From Elusimicrobiota bacterium (lineage in GTDB: Bacteria; Elusimicrobiota; Elusimicrobia; UBA1565; JACRDR01): a stretch of 14,667 nt of DNA. The stretch covers positions 1 through 14,667 of the forward strand of contig JACRDR010000162.1 of assembly GCA_016212845.1 (NCBI GenBank). Direction: 5' to 3'. The position numbers and the translations under genes are program-made. Within the stretch, counting starts at the first letter, position 1. Each line of letters starts with the position of its first letter. The notes below the pieces were generated by a model that saw only the letters and a list, made by a program, of their open reading frames with translations, was not told the origin of the DNA and ran no database searches. Shown piece after piece: positions 8,100-14,047 of this stretch.

Positions 8100-8867
8100 A
8101 TGCGTCTTAAAGACAAGGTCTGCGTCATTACCGGCGCGGGCAGCGGCATGGGCCGCGCCGCCGCTATCGCCTTCGCCCGTGAGGGCGCCAAGATCGTCGC
8201 CGGCGACATCGATCCGGCGAAGGGCGCCGAGACGATCGAGCAGGTGAAGAAGGTCAAGGGACAGGCGATCTTCGTCCGCTGCGACGTCGGCAAGGAAGCC
8301 GACGCCGCGAACCTCGTCTCCGAAGGCGCGAAGGCCTTCAAGAAGATCGACGTCCTCTACAACAACGCCGGCATCTTTCCCGAGAAGGACCACTCGGTGA
8401 CCGACACGGACGAGGCGGTCTGGGACCTCGTCTACCGCGTGAACGTGAAGGGCGTGTACTTTATCTGCAAGTACGGCATCCCCGAGCTCATCAAAGCCGG
8501 CGGCGGCTCGGTGATCAACATCGCCTCGTTCGTCGCGCTCGTCGGCTGCAGCGTGCCCCAGGACGCCTACACCGCGTCGAAAGGCGCGGTGATCGCGCTG
8601 ACGAAGTCGCTCGCGGTGCAGTTCGGCCCGAAGGGCGTGCGGTCGAACGCGATCTGCCCCGGCCCCATCGAGACGCCGCTTTTGACCGAGTGGCTCTTCA
8701 AGGAGCCGAAGGAAAAGGCGAAGCGGCTCAACCGCATCCCGATGCAGCGCTTCGGCAAGCCCGAGGACATCGTGAACCTCGCGCTCTACCTCGCCTCCGA
8801 CGAGGCGTCGTGGACGAACGGCGCCGTCATGGTCGCCGACGGCGGCATCACCTCGAACTACTTCTGA
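8100..8867 (+). CDS. Short-chain dehydrogenase/reductase (classical SDR)
   Basis: The 255-residue protein is a complete classical SDR. TGAGSGMG at 11-18 is the Rossmann glycine motif; D36 at the end of the second strand favours NAD(H) over NADP(H). NNAG is at 88-91, a structural Asn at N115, and the catalytic set is S143, Y157 and K161 (YTASK). PGPIETPL at 187-194 and the ADGG motif near the C-terminus are also standard. It oxidises an alcohol or reduces a ketone; annotation pipelines would call it 3-oxoacyl-ACP reductase-like, but no acyl-carrier-protein genes are nearby. Its stop overlaps the ALDH start by one base (TGATG), so the two are co-translated and may act in sequence on an alcohol and its aldehyde. 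As I recall, SDR-ALDH pairs with this type of ALDH occur in actinobacterial polyamine-utilisation loci. Confidence 0.9.
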   Translation: MRLKDKVCVITGAGSGMGRAAAIAFAREGAKIVAGDIDPAKGAETIEQVKKVKGQAIFVRCDVGKEADAANLVSEGAKAFKKIDVLYNNAGIFPEKDHSVTDTDEAVWDLVYRVNVKGVYFICKYGIPELIKAGGGSVINIASFVALVGCSVPQDAYTASKGAVIALTKSLAVQFGPKGVRSNAICPGPIETPLLTEWLFKEPKEKAKRLNRIPMQRFGKPEDIVNLALYLASDEASWTNGAVMVADGGITSNYF

Positions 8868-10315
8868 TGTCGAAGCCGGCGGTCTCTACCGAGCTGCTCT
8901 GGATCGGCGGCCGCCGCGTCAAAGCCGCCTCCGGCAAGACGTTCGACTCCATCAACCCCGCCACCGGCGAGACGATCGCCAAAGTCGCCGAGGGCGGACC
9001 GGACGATATCGACTCCGCGTGCAACGCGGCGGCTAAAGCCGCCGAAGGCCCGTGGGGCAAGAAGACCGCGAAGGAGCGCGCGCGCGTCCTTTTCGACGCC
9101 GCCAAGCTCATCCGCGACAAGGTCGAGACGCTCGCGAGACTCGAAACGAAGGACGCGGGCAAGCTGCTCGGCGACTCCCGAGGCGAGCTCGCCTACGTCG
9201 CCGACGTCTTCGAGTTTTACGCGGGCGCCGCCACCAAGCACGCGGGCTCGGTGCCGCCCGTCTCCGGACGGGGCACCGCGATCACGCTTCGCGAGCCCGT
9301 CGGCGTCTGCGCGCTCATCACGCCTTGGAATTTCCCCGCGGTCATCGCGGCTTGGAAGCTCGGCCCGGCGCTCGCCGCCGGCAATACCGTCGTCCTGAAA
9401 CCCGCTGCCGAGGCGCCGCTGTCGTGCCTCAAGCTCGCCGAGCTTTTCGCCGAAGCCGGGCTGCCCGAGGGCGTGCTCAACGTCGTGCCCGGTCCCGGCC
9501 CCGGCTGCGGCGACGTCCTCTCCGCGCACCCGTTGGTCAGAAAGGTTTCCTTTACCGGCTCGACGAAGACCGGCGCCGCGGTGATGAAGGCCGCCTCGGA
9601 CACGATCAAGCGCGTCTCGCTCGAGTTGGGCGGGAAAAGCGCGAACGTCGTCTTCGACGATGTCGGCGACCTCGACGCCTGCGTGGAGAAGTCGCTGTGG
9701 TCCGTCTACGGCAACGCGGGCCAAGACTGCTGCGCGAGGTCTCGCGCGCTCGTGCACCACAAGATTTACGACAAGTTCGTCGACAAGTTCGTCGCCCGCG
9801 CCAAGCGCGTCGTCGTGGGCGACCCGGAAAAAGACGGCGTCGAGCTGGGCCCGCTGATCAGCGAGCGGCAGCGCGAGCGCGTCTCGTCGCTCGTGAACTC
9901 CGGCAAATCCGAGGGCTGCGAAGTCCTGGCCGGCGGCAAGGCGCCGTCGGGCAAGGGCTTTTACTACGAGCCGACGGTCCTCGCCGGCGCGAAGCCGTCG
10001 ATGCGCGTTTTCCGTGAGGAGATCTTCGGTCCGGTGGTCAGCCTCACGCCCTTTAAGACCGAGGAAGAGGCGATCCGCCTCGCCAACGACTCCGACTACG
10101 GACTCTCGGGCTCGATCTGGACCCGCGACGTGGGCCGCGCGATGCGCGTGGCGAAGGCCGTGAAAACCGGCGTCCTCGGCGTGAACACCTCGAGCTCCGT
10201 CTTCCTCGAAGCCCCCTTCGGCGGCTTCAAGCAGTCCGGTCTCGGCCGAGAGCTCGGCATGCAGTCGATGGACGCCTACACTGAGCTCAAGAACGTCTTC
10301 CTCTCCGACGACTAA
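8867..10315 (+). CDS. NAD(P)-dependent aldehyde dehydrogenase, possibly amino-aldehyde specific
   Basis: The 482-residue protein has all ALDH active-site elements: PWNFP at 153-157 (N155), LKPA at 177-180 (K178), FTGSTKTG at 229-236, LELGGK at 252-257 (general base E253), GQDCC at 285-289 with nucleophile C288, and EEIFGPV at 384-390. It oxidises an aldehyde to the acid. The NAGQDCCARSR context resembles aminobutyraldehyde/betaine-aldehyde-type enzymes (E. coli PatD has NAGQDC). Together with the polyamine genes nearby this makes 4-aminobutyraldehyde or a gamma-glutamyl derivative a plausible substrate, but that is inference. The start is the ATG in TGATG, overlapping the SDR stop; the frame is open further upstream inside the SDR gene, but that part has no ALDH similarity. 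The stop is immediately next to the stop of the convergent small ORF. Confidence 0.92.
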   Translation: MSKPAVSTELLWIGGRRVKAASGKTFDSINPATGETIAKVAEGGPDDIDSACNAAAKAAEGPWGKKTAKERARVLFDAAKLIRDKVETLARLETKDAGKLLGDSRGELAYVADVFEFYAGAATKHAGSVPPVSGRGTAITLREPVGVCALITPWNFPAVIAAWKLGPALAAGNTVVLKPAAEAPLSCLKLAELFAEAGLPEGVLNVVPGPGPGCGDVLSAHPLVRKVSFTGSTKTGAAVMKAASDTIKRVSLELGGKSANVVFDDVGDLDACVEKSLWSVYGNAGQDCCARSRALVHHKIYDKFVDKFVARAKRVVVGDPEKDGVELGPLISERQRERVSSLVNSGKSEGCEVLAGGKAPSGKGFYYEPTVLAGAKPSMRVFREEIFGPVVSLTPFKTEEEAIRLANDSDYGLSGSIWTRDVGRAMRVAKAVKTGVLGVNTSSSVFLEAPFGGFKQSGLGRELGMQSMDAYTELKNVFLSDD

Positions 10316-10462
10316 CTAGCGGGCCCGGCCCCATCCACGAAGCCGGAGTTCCCTCAGTACGGCGTCGAAGTCGCGACTGGGCTCCTTCGCGCGTACGCAG
10401 ACAGCACGAAGATCTTCCCGATCTTCGCGATGCGGATGACCGGACTTCTTCGGCTTGGCCAT
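10316..10462 (-). CDS. Small 48-residue hypothetical protein
   Basis: An ATG at 10462-10460 opens a 48-codon frame ending in TAG at 10318-10316, with its stop directly abutting the ALDH stop. The protein starts MAKPKKSGHPHREDREDLRA and ends in RELRLRGWGRAR. It is highly charged, has no membrane segment and one cysteine. I do not recognise it; size and charge would suit a small DNA-binding or antitoxin-like protein, but nothing proves that. A CATAAT box lies six bases upstream of the ATG, inside an inverted repeat, and no Shine-Dalgarno is present. The coding frame fills the gap between ALDH and tatD exactly, which favours a real gene. Against it, the frame contains a perfect 8-bp hairpin and is short. 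Confidence 0.45.
   Translation of the reverse strand: MAKPKKSGHPHREDREDLRAVCVRAKEPSRDFDAVLRELRLRGWGRAR
10407..10427. repeat. Perfect 8-bp inverted repeat with 5-base loop
   Basis: CGAAGATC (10407-10414), loop TTCCC, GATCTTCG (10420-10427). It lies inside the 48-residue ORF and 92 bases beyond the ALDH stop. No U-run follows on either strand, so a classical intrinsic terminator is unlikely. It could stabilise or attenuate read-through RNA from the ALDH operon. Confidence 0.5.
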
Positions 10463-10463
10463 A

Positions 10464-10482
10464 ATTCCATTATGCGTGGAAT
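10464..10482. repeat. Inverted repeat flanking the -10 box of the small ORF
   Basis: ATTCCA (10464-10469) and TGGAAT (10477-10482) are perfect inverted arms around seven bases. The CATAAT box of the minus-strand small ORF (complement of 10469-10474) lies between and partly within the arms, just before its ATG. The placement would suit an operator for autoregulation. The arms are only 6 bp, so chance is possible. Confidence 0.35.
10469..10474 (-). promoter_or_regulatory. -10 element of the 48-residue ORF
   Basis: The minus strand reads CATAAT (5/6), six bases before the ATG, with a weak TTGCAT -35 candidate 16 bases upstream (complement of 10491-10496). No Shine-Dalgarno separates it from the start, again predicting a leaderless transcript. 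Confidence 0.35.
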
Positions 10483-10499
10483 CCATCAAAATGCAACGG

Positions 10500-11303
10500 T
10501 CAGACCGATTTTCGACCTTGCTCGTCGATGCGGTAGAGGTCTCGCGCGTTTCTCGTCGTGAGGCGGCCCACTTCGTGCGGGCTGGTTTCGAAGACCCAGG
10601 CCAGCTGCTCGGCGATCTCGGGGATCGCCCGCGGGTCGTTGCGCTTGCCTCTGGAGGACTGCGGGGGGAGATACGGGCTGTCGGTTTCCATGACGACGAC
10701 GTCGAGCCCGGCGGATTTGATCGCGATGCGCAGCGCGTCGGTTTTGGGGTAAGTGATCGGGCCGTCGACCCCGAGCGCGAAGCCGAAACCGGCGCAGGCT
10801 TTGGCGTCCTCGCCGGTGCCGGAAAAACAATGCACGACGCCGTGGAAGCGGCCTCTTGGGGACTTCCCCTCGTAGAACGCCTTTAGGATCGGGATCAGGT
10901 CCATGTACGCTTCGCGGCAATGGATGACGACGGGAAGGTTCGCCTCCCACGCGGCGTGCAGCATCCCGTCGAGCGCCCGCTTTTGCGCGGCCGGGGTCGC
11001 CGGCGCCTTCGCGTAATCCAAGCCGATCTCGCCGCAGGCGACGACTTCGGGGAGCGAGGATTTTCGGAGCAGTTCCTTCGCCAGCTCCGGCTGCCAATCG
11101 TCGGCGTGATAGGGATGCAGGCCGAGGGAGCAGCGCACCCAGGGGCGGGCGCGGGAGAGCGCGATCGCCTTTTCCCAGTCGGCGGGCGCGTCGGCGATCT
11201 CGACGACCTGGCGGACGTTCGCGGCTTCGAGCGCGGCCAGGATTTCGCCCCGGTCGAGGTCGAATTTCGCGTCGTTGAGGTGCGTGTGCGTGTCGAAGAA
11301 CAT
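10500..11303 (-). CDS. tatD: TatD-family metal-dependent DNase/hydrolase
   Basis: The 267-residue protein is the usual length of TatD/YcfH-like nucleases and keeps all metal ligands of this TIM-barrel amidohydrolase family: THTH at 5-8 (H6, H8), GEIGLDY at 91-97 (E92), IHCRE at 127-131 (H128), HCFSG at 158-162 (H158) and METDSPYL at 205-212 (D208). Characterised members are Mg-dependent 3'-5' exonucleases involved in DNA repair or degradation; in E. coli tatD sits with the Tat genes but is not needed for export. The ATG at 11303-11301 is chosen because MFFDTHTHL is the canonical N-terminus. The open frame runs 1.3 kb further upstream antisense to the FAD oxidoreductase gene and is a shadow there. 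The gene is divergent from that Tat-targeted oxidoreductase with only 36 bases between starts. Confidence 0.92.
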   Translation of the reverse strand: MFFDTHTHLNDAKFDLDRGEILAALEAANVRQVVEIADAPADWEKAIALSRARPWVRCSLGLHPYHADDWQPELAKELLRKSSLPEVVACGEIGLDYAKAPATPAAQKRALDGMLHAAWEANLPVVIHCREAYMDLIPILKAFYEGKSPRGRFHGVVHCFSGTGEDAKACAGFGFALGVDGPITYPKTDALRIAIKSAGLDVVVMETDSPYLPPQSSRGKRNDPRAIPEIAEQLAWVFETSPHEVGRLTTRNARDLYRIDEQGRKSV

Positions 11304-11307
11304 CGGG

Positions 11308-11333
11308 CCGAGTCTAGCATTTGGTAGACTCGG
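11308..11333. promoter_or_regulatory. Palindromic divergent promoter of tatD and the FAD oxidoreductase gene
   Basis: Two perfect 9-bp arms, CCGAGTCTA (11308-11316) and TAGACTCGG (11325-11333), flank an 8-base spacer. Each arm contains a TAGACT -10 box reading outwards: complement of 11311-11316 for tatD (7 bases to its ATG) and 11325-11330 for the oxidoreductase (9 bases to its ATG). Both boxes are preceded by TGN (TGC and TGG), making extended -10 elements, which fits the lack of -35 matches. There is no Shine-Dalgarno on either side. The two promoters overlap so closely that polymerase can probably occupy only one at a time, and a dimeric regulator could bind the palindrome. Confidence 0.55.
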
Positions 11334-11339
11334 AGCCTC

Positions 11340-12848
11340 ATGTCCGAGCCCCTGAGCCGGCGCTCCTTCATTCGCTGGGTCCTCGCTGCCGGCGCGGCGA
11401 TGGGCTGCCCCATCCCCGGCAAGGCCGCGGGCGAGGACAAGACGCCTTCGACTCCGAGCGGAACGCTCCACTCCGAGTCCCACACCGTCTGCCACCAGGT
11501 CCGCGACGAGGACCGCCTTCCCGTCCCGCCGCCCTCGCGCAAGGCCGACCTCGTGATCGTGGGCGGCGGGCCGAGCGGCCTCGCCGCGGCCGACCGCGCG
11601 CAAGACGCGGACTTCGTCCTCCTCGAGAAGGAGGAGCACGTCGGCGGCAACGCGTACACCGAGAAGTGGGAGGGACTGCGCTACGGCACCGGCTCGGCGT
11701 GGGCCACTCTTTTCAACCCCGAAGTCGAGGCGATGTTCAAGCGGTGGAAGTTCGAAATGAACCCCATCAAGAGCCTGGACGCCACCTGCTTCAACGGCAC
11801 GTGGGTGCCCGGCTTCTGGGACGGCAACCCCGACAGCCCCGTTTTCGACCAGGTCCCGTTCTCCGACGAAGTCAGACGGAACATGCGGCGCTTCTGCAAG
11901 GACGTGAACGCGATGGACTTGGAGAAGGACAAGAAGAAGCTCGATCGCACGCCTTTCTCCGAGCTCCTGCGGCCCTACGGGCCCGAACTCCTCGCGTATT
12001 GGAACACCTACGGCCCCTCCAACTGGGGCTGCAGCGCGGCGGAGTCGTCCTCCTTCATCGGCGTGCAGTGCGCGAAGGAATGGACCGTCCTGCCCCGCTT
12101 CAGCTTCGAGGGCGGGCTCGGCGTGGGCTCGCAGAAGGTCTACGAGTCGATCAAACCCGAGAGGCGATCCCGCGTCGAGACCGGCGCGACGGTCTATAAG
12201 GTACGGAAGCTCGGCAAGAAGGTGCTCGTCAGCTACTTCAAGGGCGGCGAGCCCGTAACCATCGAGGCGAAGGCGGTCGTGATGGCGACGCCGAAGTTCA
12301 TCACGTGGCGCGTCGTCGAGGGTCTGCCCGAAAAACAGCGCCAGGCGATGGCCTCCATGAAGTACGCGCCCTTCATGGTCTACAACCTGTGCTTCTCGCG
12401 CGTGGTCTACAACCAGGCCTACGAGAACTTCGTGGTCGGCGCGAAGCACTTCACCGATTTCGTGCCCGCCGACTTCGTGACGAAGGGAAAGGAAGGCGAT
12501 CTCTCGCGCCCGCAGATTCTCACCGTGTACTCGCCGCAGAAGCAGGAGGACCGCTACGTCTTCCTGGACGACAAGGCGACGCTGGCCAAGGCGTACGCGG
12601 CGGTGGACGAGCTCGGCGAGATGTTCCCGAGCTGGAAGGAGCACCTGAAGGAAGTTCGCGTGTACCGCCGGGGCCACGCGATGCCGATGTCGATGCCCGG
12701 CTTCTACACCGGCCTGCAGCCCCTCGCCCGTAAGGACTTCGGCCGCGTCTTCTTCGCCGCCTCCGACGCGGACTGCGACGTCTCCGACTTCGCGTTCGCG
12801 GGACTCAACGGCATCAACGCCGTCGAGAAAGCCCTGAAGCTTCTTTAG
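11340..12848 (+). CDS. Tat-exported FAD-dependent oxidoreductase, amine-oxidase fold
   Basis: The 502-residue protein starts with a twin-arginine signal: SRRSFIRW at 6-13, a hydrophobic stretch to about residue 22, then C23 in AAMGC, which could be a weak lipobox; alternatively cleavage follows GKA at 27-29. The mature part opens with the FAD-binding strand DLVIVGGGPSG (70-80), an ExxxxxGG element (E96-E102 region, KEEHVGGNA) typical of the flavin amine oxidase/PPOX/phytoene desaturase superfamily, and ends with a FAADADCD...GLNGINAVEKAL segment (about 473-500) that closes the FAD site. Export by Tat fits a cofactor-loaded protein. The substrate cannot be read from the sequence; amines, polyamines and unsaturated lipids or isoprenoids are all possible. 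It is divergent from tatD with its -10 box inside a palindrome. The ATG at 11340 is supported by the signal peptide. Confidence 0.82.
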   Translation: MSEPLSRRSFIRWVLAAGAAMGCPIPGKAAGEDKTPSTPSGTLHSESHTVCHQVRDEDRLPVPPPSRKADLVIVGGGPSGLAAADRAQDADFVLLEKEEHVGGNAYTEKWEGLRYGTGSAWATLFNPEVEAMFKRWKFEMNPIKSLDATCFNGTWVPGFWDGNPDSPVFDQVPFSDEVRRNMRRFCKDVNAMDLEKDKKKLDRTPFSELLRPYGPELLAYWNTYGPSNWGCSAAESSSFIGVQCAKEWTVLPRFSFEGGLGVGSQKVYESIKPERRSRVETGATVYKVRKLGKKVLVSYFKGGEPVTIEAKAVVMATPKFITWRVVEGLPEKQRQAMASMKYAPFMVYNLCFSRVVYNQAYENFVVGAKHFTDFVPADFVTKGKEGDLSRPQILTVYSPQKQEDRYVFLDDKATLAKAYAAVDELGEMFPSWKEHLKEVRVYRRGHAMPMSMPGFYTGLQPLARKDFGRVFFAASDADCDVSDFAFAGLNGINAVEKALKLL

Positions 12849-12869
12849 GCAGTCATTGAAAATCGAATA

Positions 12870-12898
12870 TTGACAGTTAGACTTTCAAGGACTATCCT
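12870..12898 (+). promoter_or_regulatory. Sigma70-type promoter of the ATPase gene
   Basis: TTGACA at 12870-12875 is a perfect -35, followed by an exact 17-base spacer and TATCCT at 12893-12898 as -10. The start codon GTG at 12905 is only six bases beyond. The surrounding 12849-12900 is distinctly AT-richer than the rest of the window. This is the only consensus -35 seen here, and the gene has no Shine-Dalgarno, so a leaderless mRNA is predicted. Confidence 0.7.
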
Positions 12899-12904
12899 TT
12901 CGAG

Positions 12905-14047
12905 GTGATCCAAAGAAGGGACCTCCTGGGCGTCGTCCGCGCGGCCCTCAAGCACAATCCCGTCGTCGCGATCCTTGGGCCCCGCCAGTGCGGCAAGACG
13001 ACGCTCGCCGGGGAGCTGGCCCGGGGGAACACCGCGGAGCGGTTCGATCTCGAGAATCCGGTCGACTTGGCCCGGCTCGCCAACCCCATGACCGCGCTCG
13101 AGCGCTTGCGAGGGCTGGTCGTCGTCGATGAGGCCCAGCGGCTTCCCTCCCTGTTCCCGGTGCTGCGCGTCCTGGCCGATCGCCCGAAGACGCCCGCGCG
13201 CTTTCTGCTCTTGGGGAGCGCCGCGCCGGAGATAGTGCGCGGGGTCTCCGAAAGTCTCGCGGGCCGGATCGCGACGATCGAAGTCGGCGGCTTCGATCTC
13301 CGAGAGGTCGGACCCAAGGCCCTACCGAAGCTCTGGAGCCGAGGAGGACTTCCCCGATCGTTTCTGGCGAGTTCTGAGCCGGTCAGCCTGGCTTGGCGCC
13401 AAGACTTCATCGGCACCTTCCTCGAGCGCGACATCCCGCAGCTCGGCATCACGATCCCCGCCGCCGCGCTGCGCCGGTTCTGGACGATGCTCGCGCACTT
13501 CCATGGGCAGATTTGGAACGGCGCCGAGCTGGCGCGCTCCTTGGGGACCTCGGAACCGACGGCTCGCCGCTACTTGGATCTGCTGACCGGCGCCTTCGTG
13601 GTGCGGCAGCTGCAGCCCTGGCACGAAAACATCGGCAAGCGCCAAGTGAAAGCCCCCAAGGTCTACGTGCGCGATTCCGGACTCCTGCACGCGCTCCTGT
13701 CGGTCGGGAGTCTTCGCGAGCTCGAGGCGCATCCGAAGTACGGCGCCTCGTGGGAAGGATTCGCGTTGGAGCAGGCGATCGGCGCCGCCGGCGCGTGGCA
13801 AACCTACTTTTGGGCGACGCACGCGGGCGCCGAGCTGGATCTCCTGCTGTTGAAAAAAGGGAAGCGATTCGGCTTCGAGTTCAAGGCCGCCGAGGCGCCC
13901 ACCGCCACTAAGTCGATGCACGTCGCCCTCGCGGACCTGAAGCTCGAGCGGCTCTATGTGGTGTATCCGGGCGCGCGGGCCTATCCCATGGACAAGAAGA
14001 TCGAAGCGCTGCCGCTCGCCGAAATCCCGGGACTATCCGGGCTCTAG
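12905..14047 (+). CDS. AAA_14/DUF4143 ATP-binding protein
   Basis: The 380-residue protein has a P-loop ATPase domain at the N-terminus: Walker A GPRQCGKTT at 25-33, Walker B LVVVDEAQ at 71-78, and sensor-like LLLGSA at 101-106. A winged-helix-like segment (about 200-235; SLGTSEPTARRYLDLL) follows, then a C-terminal DUF4143 domain. That domain shows GAELDLLL at 308-315 and FEFKA at 324-328, the pattern of a PD-(D/E)xK nuclease-like fold with D312, E325 and K327 as candidate residues. This family is widespread and patchily distributed; its cellular role is not established. The GTG at 12905 is used because MIQRRDLL is a typical N-terminus and it sits directly below a consensus promoter. Its stop TAG shares CTAG with the stop of the convergent gene. 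Confidence 0.9.
   Translation: MIQRRDLLGVVRAALKHNPVVAILGPRQCGKTTLAGELARGNTAERFDLENPVDLARLANPMTALERLRGLVVVDEAQRLPSLFPVLRVLADRPKTPARFLLLGSAAPEIVRGVSESLAGRIATIEVGGFDLREVGPKALPKLWSRGGLPRSFLASSEPVSLAWRQDFIGTFLERDIPQLGITIPAAALRRFWTMLAHFHGQIWNGAELARSLGTSEPTARRYLDLLTGAFVVRQLQPWHENIGKRQVKAPKVYVRDSGLLHALLSVGSLRELEAHPKYGASWEGFALEQAIGAAGAWQTYFWATHAGAELDLLLLKKGKRFGFEFKAAEAPTATKSMHVALADLKLERLYVVYPGARAYPMDKKIEALPLAEIPGLSGL

Noticed and set aside
11304..12677. Upstream extension of the tatD frame
   Set aside because: The frame stays open antisense to the FAD oxidoreductase, but MFFDTHTHL at 11303 is the canonical TatD start and the extra sequence has no TatD similarity.
12851..12875. Inverted repeat around GTCATT...ATTGAC upstream of the ATPase promoter
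   Set aside because: Only four contiguous bases pair, with mismatches after that; not distinguishable from chance.
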